Position numbers and translations under genes: made by a program. Under the pieces are notes generated by a model that was given only the letters and a program-made list of their open reading frames with translations, was not told the DNA's origin and made no database searches. From assembly GCA_038530575.1 (NCBI GenBank), contig JBCBCP010000002.1:1-64000 (forward strand): a DNA stretch of 64,000 nt. The letters are read 5' to 3'. Positions 34,305-42,033 of this stretch are shown here, one piece after another; the first letter of the stretch is position 1; each line of letters begins with the position of its first letter. This DNA comes from JBCBCP01 sp038530575. Lineage in GTDB: Bacteria; Pseudomonadota; Alphaproteobacteria; Rhodobacterales; Rhodobacteraceae.

Positions 34305-35444
34305 GGCGAAGTAGTCCCCAAGTACACGGCGGTAGATCTGCGCCAGTTGGGTGATGTGATCGGTCGCGACATGCTCATCCACCTGATGCATCGACTGACC
34401 AACCAGCCCGAACTCTACGACCGGGCAGTGATCCTTGACGAACCGTGCATCCGACGTCCCACCCGTGGTCGACAGGACCGGCGCAACGCCTGTTTCGGCC
34501 TCAACGGCCTTGGCAACCAGATCCGACAGAGGGCCAGGCGGTGTCAGGAACGCCTCGCCCGATATCTTGATGCGCAGGTCGATCTGCACACCGAAATCTG
34601 CGCGGGCCCGCGCCACGTGCTCTTCGAGCCAACGGGTCAGGCTGGCGCCGGTGTGGGTGTCGTTGAAGCGGATATTTACAGCGGCCGTACAGGTGGCCGG
34701 GATCACGTTAGTCGCGGGGTTTCCAGTGTCGACCGTAACAACCGCGAGCGTTGACGGATCGAAGTGATCCGTCCCCTCGTCAAGCGTATGCGAGGCAAGC
34801 ACATCCATCAGACGCAGCATCGCGGGAAGCGGGTTTTTGGCACGATGGGGATAGGCACTATGCCCCTGTTTGCCGGTCACCGTAAACCACGCCGTCATTG
34901 ATCCGCGACGACCAATCTTCATCATCTCGCCCATCGTGTTCGGACAGGTGGGCTCTCCGACAAGGCAGACCGCCATCGCCTCGCCCTGATCTTTCATGTG
35001 ATCAAGAAGGGCCGTCGTACCGTCTGTTGCATCGCCCTCTTCATCTCCGGTGATTGCGAGGATGATGGCACCATCCGGCGGGTCGTTGCAGACCATATCA
35101 ATCGCCGCGGCGACAAAGGCGGCCACGCCGGATTTCATGTCGGTCGTGCCCCGTCCGTACATTTTTCCGCCTTCGATCTCGGCGCCAAAGGGCGGTTTCG
35201 TCCAGTCAGCCTCCGTCCCGATCGGAACGACATCCGTGTGACCATTGAAGCCGAAGGTCTTGGGGTGCCCCTTGTCGCCCCAGCGAGCGAGCATATTGCG
35301 GATGCCGCCCCGGTTCGCCCAAGACACCTCAAACCCTGCTGCGGCAAGCGGGGCGGCGATAACATCCAAAGCGCCCTCATCAGCGGGGGTTACGGATGCG
35401 CAGCGCACAAGGTCGGCTGTGAGGGTCACGGGATCAGGGGTCAT
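34296..35444 (-). CDS. dapE: Succinyl-diaminopimelate desuccinylase
   Basis: A 382-aa dinuclear-zinc peptidase of the M20 family that converts N-succinyl-LL-diaminopimelate to LL-diaminopimelate in lysine and peptidoglycan synthesis. Motifs include GFNGHTDVVPIG (zinc His), GRGTTDMKSGVAAFVAA (bridging Asp), AITGDEEGDATDGT (catalytic Glu and zinc Glu) and the C-terminal zinc His region VVEFGLVGQSMHQVDEHV. Length is normal. The partner dapD lies at 40033-40860 on the same strand, separated by accessory genes on both strands. The 222-bp upstream gap holds a CtrA-like site. Confidence 0.95.
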   Translation of the reverse strand: MTPDPVTLTADLVRCASVTPADEGALDVIAAPLAAAGFEVSWANRGGIRNMLARWGDKGHPKTFGFNGHTDVVPIGTEADWTKPPFGAEIEGGKMYGRGTTDMKSGVAAFVAAAIDMVCNDPPDGAIILAITGDEEGDATDGTTALLDHMKDQGEAMAVCLVGEPTCPNTMGEMMKIGRRGSMTAWFTVTGKQGHSAYPHRAKNPLPAMLRLMDVLASHTLDEGTDHFDPSTLAVVTVDTGNPATNVIPATCTAAVNIRFNDTHTGASLTRWLEEHVARARADFGVQIDLRIKISGEAFLTPPGPLSDLVAKAVEAETGVAPVLSTTGGTSDARFVKDHCPVVEFGLVGQSMHQVDEHVATDHITQLAQIYRRVLGDYFASA

Positions 35445-35498
35445 CGGGCTCTCCTGTGGCGAAAAGGACGCGAGGTGCGCCGTGGTCGATGTAAAGCG

Positions 35499-35513
35499 TT
35501 AACAGAGCGTTAA
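35499..35513. promoter_or_regulatory. CtrA-type binding site candidate
   Basis: TTAACAGAGCGTTAA fits TTAA-N7-TTAA, the CtrA box, and also TTAAC-N5-GTTAA. It sits within direct repeats of AGCGTTAA at 35495-35502 and 35506-35513, 11 bases apart. It lies 55 bases upstream of dapE and 154 bases upstream of the choice-of-anchor L/Hint gene, so either could be the target. CtrA controls motility, surface and gene-transfer genes in this order of bacteria. Nothing else is recognisable in the gap 35445-35666. Confidence 0.55.
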
Positions 35514-35666
35514 GCGCCGTGCTAGGCTGGCGACAACAATATGACCTGAGGCAGGTCCGACGCAGCATCGCCGCCAACGTGCGGCACACTGACAAAAGCA
35601 AGAGCACCGGTATCAACCGGCCTGCTGTGCGCGTGTCTGCCTTACTAAGATTGGGTTGGGGCAGAC

Positions 35667-37253
35667 ATGGTTGCAGCATCGGAACTTCCGATTCAAACAG
35701 TGCGCGAAGGCGTTGACGCGGACGATTTGGCGAACGCGATCTTCGGTGATGGCGTGCAGGTCGTTGGCGCGACCTATACAGGCGACATCGACAGCGCGGG
35801 CATCTATTCGGACGGCACGAACACATCGCCTAATGCAACGCCAGGCGACACCGGCATTATCCTGTCAACTGGGAACGCAGAGGATTACACCCGCTCAACC
35901 GGGTCGTCGAACCAGTCGAACAGCACCTCGACCAACACCACCGGGCAAAACAACAACGCGCAGTTCAACGCGGCCGCCGGCACCCGCACCTACGACGCGG
36001 CCTATCTGGACGTCGATTTCATCGCGACCGGCGACACGATGACGATGCAGTTCATCTTTGCCTCCGAAGAATATCCGGAGTTCACCAACTCCATCTATCA
36101 GGACTTCGTCGGAGTCTGGATCAACGGCCAACAGGTCGACATTACGGTCGGCAACGGGGACACAGACCCGGGCAACCTGAACCAGGCATCCAACGAAAAC
36201 CTTTACCTCGACAACACAAACGACGCCTACAACACCGAGATGGACGGCCTGACCGTCACGCTGACCCTGACCTTTCCGGTGCTGAATGACGGCAGTGTGA
36301 ACTCCATCCGGATCGGCATCGCAGACGTCTCGGACAACCGCTACGATTCCAACCTGCTGATCGCAGGCGACTCGGTTCAGACATCGCTTATTGCGAACGA
36401 CGACATCACGCACCTGACCGATCCGAACGGGTCGAAAGTGGTCAATGTGATCAGCAATGATACCGGTCCGAACGGGGCCGTGCTGGAGGTGACGCACATC
36501 AACGGCGTGCGGGTCTATGCCGACGACGAGGTGATCCTGAACACCGGCCAGACGGTCAAGCTAAACCAGGACGGCACGTTGCAAGTCATCGGGGATGGCG
36601 ACAGCGAGGATTTCAATTTTACCTACACGATGACCGACGGGGTAAATTCCGATGTCGGTATCGTCAACGTCTCGTCCATCCCCTGTTTCGTCGCCGGCAC
36701 ATTGATCGACACGCCGGACGGCCCGCGCCCGGTCGAAGCGATAGCGCCCGGTGATCTGGTCATGACCCGCGATGACGGCGCCCAACCCGTGCGCTGGGCT
36801 GGTGCGCGGACGGTCGAGGCGGCAGGCGCTTTTGCCCCGGTTGCCATAGCGGCAGGGGCGCTCGGCCATCATGACGCGCTGATGCTGTCACCGGAACACC
36901 GGGTTCTGGTCGAAGGGCACACGGCCGAGCTGCTTTTTGGCGAACGCGAGGTGCTGGTCGCGGCAAAGCATCTGGTCGATGGCAACGCCGTGACGCAACG
37001 CCCGGGCGGCGATGTAACTTATGTGCACCTGATGTTTGACAGCCACCAGGTGGTGACGACCCAAGGGCTTGAAAGCGAAAGCTTCCTGCCGGGCCCCCAA
37101 ACTAAGTGCAGTTTCGAAGAAAGCGTGCTGAACGAGATCTGCGCGATTTTCCCGGAACTCGACCCGGAGACGGGCGAGGGATACGGGCCAGCCGCCCGGC
37201 GAACCCTGCGCGGGTATGAGGCTGGCCTTCTTGCAGCCGCGCGCGCGGCCTAA
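35667..37253 (+). CDS. Secreted choice-of-anchor L / Hint-domain protein
   Basis: A 528-aa protein without a classical signal peptide. Residues about 20-225 form a choice-of-anchor L domain (FASEEYPEFTNSIYQDFVG with VWINGQQVDI), followed by a linker of Ig/cadherin-like character (about 225-340). A Hint autoprocessing-type domain runs from about residue 345, with the CFVAGTLIDTPDGPRPVE start, GDLVMTRD and the C-terminal LSPEHRVLV block containing His. The intact Cys suggests self-cleavage or transfer chemistry is possible. Export by a type I system is usual for this family in roseobacters. ATG follows GGGGCAGAC. A second Hint-like gene lies 3 bases downstream. Confidence 0.85.
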   Translation: MVAASELPIQTVREGVDADDLANAIFGDGVQVVGATYTGDIDSAGIYSDGTNTSPNATPGDTGIILSTGNAEDYTRSTGSSNQSNSTSTNTTGQNNNAQFNAAAGTRTYDAAYLDVDFIATGDTMTMQFIFASEEYPEFTNSIYQDFVGVWINGQQVDITVGNGDTDPGNLNQASNENLYLDNTNDAYNTEMDGLTVTLTLTFPVLNDGSVNSIRIGIADVSDNRYDSNLLIAGDSVQTSLIANDDITHLTDPNGSKVVNVISNDTGPNGAVLEVTHINGVRVYADDEVILNTGQTVKLNQDGTLQVIGDGDSEDFNFTYTMTDGVNSDVGIVNVSSIPCFVAGTLIDTPDGPRPVEAIAPGDLVMTRDDGAQPVRWAGARTVEAAGAFAPVAIAAGALGHHDALMLSPEHRVLVEGHTAELLFGEREVLVAAKHLVDGNAVTQRPGGDVTYVHLMFDSHQVVTTQGLESESFLPGPQTKCSFEESVLNEICAIFPELDPETGEGYGPAARRTLRGYEAGLLAAARAA

Positions 37254-37256
37254 GCC

Positions 37257-38351
37257 TTGAGCTGGATCGCCCTTAACGACCGAACCGAGGGGCGCTTTGC
37301 CCCCTGCGGTCTTGGGCTACAGCGGCGGCAACAGCGGCTGATTGGAACCGGCTCGGATGCGCTCCTTCCGCGCGGGACGCTGGTTGTTGAGGCGCAGTTG
37401 TTGCCCGACGGGCGGCCACAGGAGCTGTTCGGTTTTGATATTTGGCACCCGTGGCACAGGCGTTTGATGATCCAGGCTCTGCCCGGCGGGTCCATTGCCC
37501 TCGTTCATCAACAGGGCGACACAATTTGCCACGCCGTTGTGCGCTTACCGGCGACCGAACGGGCCGAGGTCGTCCGCATAAGTTTTGCCTGGGATGCGCC
37601 CACCGGGTTTGGTCGCCTTGCGCTGGAACAGCATGAAACAGGCGGCATTGCGTCAGTTTTGGTGCGCGCACCGCTGCCTTTACCGGTCTTGGATGCGCGC
37701 ACCATGATGCTGGGCCGACCGGGCTGCGTACGCGCACCAGATGTAGACCATGCCGCCTTATCGACCGAGATTGAGCCGATCGGGCCACAGCCGTCGCTCG
37801 CTACGGATGTGCCGGTGGCGACACCCTTTGGATACCGAGCAGCCGGGACGCTGCGCCGCGGAGATCTTGTCTTGACCGAAGCCGCCGGACCTGTCCCCGT
37901 GCTGCACCGCATTGACCGCGTGGTGCCTGCACGCGGCTCTTTCCGGCCCTTGCGGCTGTTCGCGCCCTATTTCGGGCTGCGGCAGGATATCGTCGTCGCC
38001 CCATCTCAACGCCTCGTCATTCGGGGGAGCGAAGTTGAGTACATCTTTGGCCGTGAGGCCGTCCTTGTGCCTGCCGTTCACCTGTTGAATGGCCATGTTG
38101 GCCGGGCAGAACCTGCAGATGCGTTAATACGCTACACCCAGCTTGTCCTTCCGGGGCACGAGACGGTGCTGACCGCCGGCACGTGGTCAGAAAGCCTTTA
38201 CCTCGGGCGCATCCGGCGGAACGCGAAGCGGGTGGGGCAATCGGTGCTGGCAGGGCTGGACCGGTCGCAGCTACCCGAACATGGCAAGCCCGCCTTTCCG
38301 GTCCTGCGCAGGTTCGAGGCGGTGACGCTCGCCGATCAGCGCGCGGCCTGA
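37257..38351 (+). CDS. Hint-like protein lacking the N-terminal Cys
   Basis: A 364-aa protein starting at TTG 3 bases after the previous stop, so probably co-translated. The N-terminal 160 residues look like a beta-rich, LamG-like region (RGTLVVEAQLLPDGRPQELF then GFDIWHPWHRRLMI). The C-terminal part aligns with the Hint core (VPVATPFGYRAAGTLRRGDL, VVAPSQRLVIRGSEVEYIFG) but the position of the catalytic CF is SLAT, so the nucleophile is missing. It cannot perform standard Hint splicing or cleavage. Its function may be structural or regulatory towards the adjacent intact Hint protein. The 3' end overlaps the convergent 116-aa gene by 16 bases. Start choice is tentative. Confidence 0.78.
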   Translation: MSWIALNDRTEGRFAPCGLGLQRRQQRLIGTGSDALLPRGTLVVEAQLLPDGRPQELFGFDIWHPWHRRLMIQALPGGSIALVHQQGDTICHAVVRLPATERAEVVRISFAWDAPTGFGRLALEQHETGGIASVLVRAPLPLPVLDARTMMLGRPGCVRAPDVDHAALSTEIEPIGPQPSLATDVPVATPFGYRAAGTLRRGDLVLTEAAGPVPVLHRIDRVVPARGSFRPLRLFAPYFGLRQDIVVAPSQRLVIRGSEVEYIFGREAVLVPAVHLLNGHVGRAEPADALIRYTQLVLPGHETVLTAGTWSESLYLGRIRRNAKRVGQSVLAGLDRSQLPEHGKPAFPVLRRFEAVTLADQRAA

Positions 38352-38686
38352 TCGTCGCCTTCTTCCCCGAAAAAAGGGGTCACCTGTGCCACAATCACCG
38401 CGTTGTCGCGCAAGGCCTGATCCATCAGGGCGCGCTCCTCATCGGAAATCTCATGCCCTTCGGCCTCGCGCTCCTGCAAAGTGCCGTAGCCCGTCACATC
38501 AAGCGGGGCTGTATCCGCCTGCTTCAGCAAGGCCACGGTTTCTCGCACCGCTTCCGCCTCGTCCACACCCGACGCGTAGCACATGAGCGCGGCGCCCGTC
38601 GCGCCATCGGGCAAGCCGTCACCGGATTTGCGGCCGATCTGAACCACTAGTGTGTAGACGTGTTGGGTGCGTTTGGCTTTGGTCAT
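38336..38686 (-). CDS. Conserved hypothetical protein
   Basis: A 116-aa soluble, acidic protein (HVYTLVVQIGRKSGDGLPDG, GVDEAEAVRETVALLKQAD, EISDEERALMDQALRDN). No signal peptide or catalytic motif is seen. Codon use and composition are like its neighbours and the frame has long homogenous amphipathic helices, so I take it as real. Its ATG at 38686 has only a poor ribosome site (GCGCCCCACC). It converges on the Hint-like gene with a 16-base overlap and is divergent from the receptor-like gene across 100 bp. Function unknown; a family resembling DsrE-fold proteins is a guess I do not rely on. Confidence 0.65.
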   Translation of the reverse strand: MTKAKRTQHVYTLVVQIGRKSGDGLPDGATGAALMCYASGVDEAEAVRETVALLKQADTAPLDVTGYGTLQEREAEGHEISDEERALMDQALRDNAVIVAQVTPFFGEEGDDQAAR

Positions 38687-38786
38687 GGTGGGGCGCGTTT
38701 ACACCGGTGTTGCGCAAATCGGCAAGCGGGGCGTGGTCAGCAGCGTCCCGGCGATTTATTCCGGGCCAAATCAGTTGGGGGCTGTG

Positions 38787-39743
38787 ATGGCGCGTTTGGC
38801 AATTTTTTTGGTTTTCCTGTGCACCGCATTGCCCCTGCGCGCGCAAGAGCGCGAGCTTGTCTTTGCCACGGTCGAACGTCCGCCTTTCAGCTTTAACACT
38901 GGCGGGGAGCTTGTCGGCTTTAGCGTCGATCTGATGCGCGCCATCGGTGACGAGTTGGGCGCAGAGATACGTTTTGTGCAAAAGCTCAGCTTTGCCGAAA
39001 TGCTGGGCGCAGTAGAGCGCGCGGAGGTCGATGGCGCGATTGCCAACATCTCGATCACCGGCGGGCGTGAAAGGGTCATGGATTTCACGCTGCCGATTTT
39101 CCGCAGCGGCCTGCAGATCATGGTGCACGCAAATGACGGGCCTGAGCGGTTCCTGCCCTCTGTCATGACCCGAGAGCTTAGCCTTGTCCTTGGGGGCGGC
39201 CTTGCCCTGCTGGTGTCGATGGGGGCGCTTTGGTGGCTGTTTGGGCCACAACTCACGTACAGCGCGGGTGGGCGCGCGGCATCCGTGGTCATGGGTACGG
39301 TGGCGCTGCTGGTGATATCAATCATGGTGGCGAACCTAACGACCGCACTCACGTTGCGCGGGCTAAAGGAGCAGGTCGCCGGGATAGATGACTTGGATGG
39401 GCGGCTTGTCGCGACGACTGCCGGATCGACCGCCAGCACTTTTCTTGCGGGGCGCGAGATCGGCCATGAAACCTTTGTCGACTACATTTCGCTTATTCGC
39501 GCATTTGAAGAAGGCGATCTGGATGCGGTGTTCTTCGATGCGCCCCTGTTGGCCTATTACGTGGCCACGGACGGACGTGGCACGGCACGCCTGATTGATC
39601 GGGTATTCCAGCCTGAGGATTATGGCATTGCTCTACCGCAAGGCAGTGATCTGCGAGAACGGATCAACTTGGCGCTTCTCGAAGTGCAGGAAACGGGCGC
39701 CTACGAGGCGCTGTACTGGAAGTGGTTCGAAACCGCGCGCTAG
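38787..39743 (+). CDS. Ionotropic glutamate receptor-like protein without pore loop
   Basis: A 318-aa protein with signal peptide MARLAIFLVFLCTALPLRAQ and a bipartite periplasmic ligand-binding domain (SBP_bac_3): first lobe 20-125 (ATVERPPFSFNTGGELVGFS, DGAIANISITGGRE), second lobe from about 205 (IDDLDGRLVATTAGSTASTF). Two membrane spans interrupt it at about 132-155 and 170-195; the second ends MVANLTTALTLRGL, the counterpart of the YTANLAAFLT motif of prokaryotic glutamate receptors. Only about 15 residues join the spans, so the pore helix and TVGYG-type filter are absent. ATG at 38787 follows GGGGGCTGTG. It may be an amino-acid sensor or transport relic. Confidence 0.8.
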   Translation: MARLAIFLVFLCTALPLRAQERELVFATVERPPFSFNTGGELVGFSVDLMRAIGDELGAEIRFVQKLSFAEMLGAVERAEVDGAIANISITGGRERVMDFTLPIFRSGLQIMVHANDGPERFLPSVMTRELSLVLGGGLALLVSMGALWWLFGPQLTYSAGGRAASVVMGTVALLVISIMVANLTTALTLRGLKEQVAGIDDLDGRLVATTAGSTASTFLAGREIGHETFVDYISLIRAFEEGDLDAVFFDAPLLAYYVATDGRGTARLIDRVFQPEDYGIALPQGSDLRERINLALLEVQETGAYEALYWKWFETAR

Positions 39744-39982
39744 CGTAGCTTGCGGCCAATCCAAATGAGCAGCGATGCGCCACCGGCCCCGATGATCAGC
39801 TGCGGCAACCATGCCCTTTCGGCGTAAATTCCCAGATATCCCAAGATCAGGTTCAAAACGGCCGCGCCGATGATGCCAAGCAGTATATTGACGACGAGCC
39901 CCGTGTCGGCCCGCATCATCCGCGATGCGATCCAACCGGCAAACCCGCCGACAATCAGAGAGCCGAAAAACCCCAGACCCAT
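39740..39982 (-). CDS. GlsB/YeaQ/YmgE family stress-response membrane protein
   Basis: An 80-aa membrane protein with three glycine-rich spans (MGLGFFGSLIVGGFAGWIAS, VVNILLGIIGAAVLNLILGY, WLPQLIIGAGGASLLIWIG), formerly called transglycosylase-associated. I start it at 39982, where GGGAG lies six bases upstream of the ATG; the open frame continues upstream without a site. The 3' end overlaps the stop of the receptor-like gene by 4 bases in convergent orientation. Expression under envelope or acid stress is known for relatives; no specific activity is established. Confidence 0.88.
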   Translation of the reverse strand: MGLGFFGSLIVGGFAGWIASRMMRADTGLVVNILLGIIGAAVLNLILGYLGIYAERAWLPQLIIGAGGASLLIWIGRKLR

Positions 39983-40032
39983 TGTGTTCTCCCTTGTTGA
40001 AAAGAGCGCCAAGGGGCCGCGTCGGTTCCGGA

Positions 40033-40860
40033 TCAGTCGCGCAGCAGCTCGTTGATCGACGTCTTGGAGCGGGTGCGCTCGTCCACACGCTTTACGATGA
40101 CCGCACAATACAAGTGGACGCCATTTTTAGACGGCATGGAGCCTGCAACTACCACAGAGCCCGCGGGAACCTCGCCGTACATGACCTCTCCGCTCTCGCG
40201 GTCCACGATCTTGGTCGACTGGCCGATGAAAACACCCATGCCCAGCACAGAGCCTTTGCGTACAATCACGCCTTCAACAACTTCGGAGCGTGCGCCGATA
40301 AAGCAGTCATCCTCGATGATCGTGGGGCCGGCCTGCATCGGCTCCAGCACGCCGCCGATGCCAACGCCGCCCGACAGGTGCACGTTCTTGCCTATCTGTG
40401 CGCAGGAGCCGACGGTCGCCCAGGTGTCCACCATGGTGCCGCTGTCGACATAAGCGCCAAGGTTCACGAAAGACGGCATGAGCACGACGCCAGGCGCGAC
40501 ATAGGCCGATTTGCGCACCACGCAGTTTGGCACCGCGCGGAAGCCGGCTGCGGTCCACTCCTGATCGGTCCAGCCCTTGAACTTGCTGTCGACCTTGTCC
40601 CACCAGCCGCCGCCCTGCGGGCCGCCCGATTGCTGCTCCATGTCCTTGAGCCGGAAGCCCAGCAGGACCGCCTTTTTGGCCCACTGGTTCACGTGCCAGT
40701 CGCCGGTGTCCGAAGGCTCGGCCACACGCAGGCTGCCACTGTCCAAAGCGTTCAGCGTCGATTCAATCGCGTCGCGTGTTTCACCGGTGGTTGCGGGGCT
40801 GATGCTGTCGCGCGCCTCCCATGCGGCTTCGATGGCGGCTTCGAGCTGAGCGTTGGACAT
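40033..40860 (-). CDS. dapD: 2,3,4,5-tetrahydropyridine-2,6-dicarboxylate N-succinyltransferase
   Basis: A 275-aa trimeric left-handed beta-helix enzyme that transfers succinyl from succinyl-CoA to tetrahydrodipicolinate, two steps before DapE. The hexapeptide-repeat core is clear (VVRKSAYVAPGVVLMPSFVN, MVDTWATVGSCAQIGKNVHL, GVGIGGVLEPMQAGP, IIEDDCFIGARSEVVEGVIV). Length equals E. coli DapD. The ATG at 40860 is preceded by GGAGG plus a seven-base spacer; the longer open frame starts within unrelated upstream sequence. The gap to the LOG gene (divergent, 94 bp) carries both promoters. Confidence 0.96.
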   Translation of the reverse strand: MSNAQLEAAIEAAWEARDSISPATTGETRDAIESTLNALDSGSLRVAEPSDTGDWHVNQWAKKAVLLGFRLKDMEQQSGGPQGGGWWDKVDSKFKGWTDQEWTAAGFRAVPNCVVRKSAYVAPGVVLMPSFVNLGAYVDSGTMVDTWATVGSCAQIGKNVHLSGGVGIGGVLEPMQAGPTIIEDDCFIGARSEVVEGVIVRKGSVLGMGVFIGQSTKIVDRESGEVMYGEVPAGSVVVAGSMPSKNGVHLYCAVIVKRVDERTRSKTSINELLRD

Positions 40861-40954
40861 TGGTTTCCTCCGGGGCAAGCGTTTGAGCAGGGCAATAGAC
40901 GCGGGCGGGGCCATGTGCAACGGTCCAGCGGACAGACAGCGCCAGGGAGGCCAC

Positions 40955-41797
40955 ATGAAAGACGACCGCACCAGCCCGTTCCGCGATGCCCACCAGGATC
41001 GCGAAGCCGCCAAGGGCGTGCCAAACACACCGCAGACGCGCTCCCCGGCTTATGCTCTGGCCTTTGCGGATGAAGAGTTCATGTGCCGGGACGAGCTGCG
41101 CCCCGTGCGGCTGCAGCTGGAACTGCTGAAGCCCGAGATGCTGATGAACGAGGCCGGGATCGAATCGACAATTGTCCTGTTCGGTGGCGCGCGCATTCCG
41201 GAACCCGACAAGAAGGCGGGTGCGCGGACAAAGACGCTTGCTGATCTGTCGTCGTTTTATGACGAGGCGCGCACCTTTGCCCGCCTGATGACGGAGCGGT
41301 CGATTGCGTCCGGCGGCACTCGGGATGTTGTCGTGACGGGGGGCGGCCCGGGTGTGATGGAGGCGGGAAACCGCGGTGCCGTGGATGCAGGCGGGGCGTC
41401 GATCGGGCTCAATATTGTTCTGCCTCACGAACAGGCGCCAAATGCCTTTGTCACGCCCGACCTGTGCTTCAACTTCCACTACTTCGCGATCCGCAAGATG
41501 CACTTTCTAATGCGCGCGAAGGCGATCTGCGTGTTCCCGGGCGGCTTTGGCACCCTCGACGAGCTCTTTGAGGCGCTGACGCTGATCCAGACCGGTCGTA
41601 TGGAGCGGGTGCCGTTTCTGCTGTTCGGCCGCGACTTCTGGAACAGCATCATCAACTGGGACGCGCTGGCGGACGCGGGCACGATCTCTGCCGATGATCT
41701 GGACCTGTTCCGCTTTGTCGAAACCGCTGAAGAGGCAGTTGCGGCCATTGACGCTTGGGGCCCTGCCGCGCGACGGGAGGCTATTCCGGGGCGCTAG
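40955..41797 (+). CDS. LOG-family Rossmann-fold protein (TIGR00730)
   Basis: A 280-aa lysine-decarboxylase-like protein. The LOG signature is visible: GGGPGVMEAGNRGAVDAGG and the PGGFGTLDELFE motif with the catalytic Arg/Glu pattern. Relatives release the base from cytokinin-type or other nucleoside 5'-monophosphates. It is about 80-90 residues longer than classical LOG proteins because of an N-terminal extension (residues 1-65), as in the large LOG subgroup. ATG at 40955 follows AGGGAGG. It is divergent from dapD. Substrate in this organism is not known; a nucleotide salvage or clean-up role is usual. Confidence 0.88.
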   Translation: MKDDRTSPFRDAHQDREAAKGVPNTPQTRSPAYALAFADEEFMCRDELRPVRLQLELLKPEMLMNEAGIESTIVLFGGARIPEPDKKAGARTKTLADLSSFYDEARTFARLMTERSIASGGTRDVVVTGGGPGVMEAGNRGAVDAGGASIGLNIVLPHEQAPNAFVTPDLCFNFHYFAIRKMHFLMRAKAICVFPGGFGTLDELFEALTLIQTGRMERVPFLLFGRDFWNSIINWDALADAGTISADDLDLFRFVETAEEAVAAIDAWGPAARREAIPGR

Positions 41798-41831
41798 TGC
41801 AAGACATCACCGAAAATCATGGTTGTTGGCG

Positions 41832-41845
41832 GATCAGCGCTGATC
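41832..41845. repeat. Perfect 14-bp palindrome upstream of the RTX protease gene
   Basis: GATCAGCGCTGATC is fully self-complementary. It lies in the 236-bp gap 41798-42033 between the LOG gene and the protease gene, about 190 bases before the start. A TTGACT at 41944-41949 could be a -35 element, but no convincing -10 is spaced correctly. A repressor or quorum-sensing-type site is possible. Confidence 0.4.
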
Positions 41846-42033
41846 GAAGCCAATCTGCAAGAATTCAATCAAAACGATAACTTGGCCATCTATTCTTTGC
41901 TGGCCCGATCAGATATCCCTATCCTACTGTTTCGATCTGCGCATTTGACTGTTTCGTTTGCAGGCACGCGCGGCCCAAATGATACCGTATTGCTGCGCTA
42001 GCCCTCTCGGCGCACACATTGGACGAGGACGAC

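Noticed and set aside
41819..42001. 60-codon open frame between the LOG and RTX protease genes
   Set aside because: No ribosome site, contains the 14-bp palindrome and promoter-like sequence, and the protein shows no domain; treated as non-coding control region.
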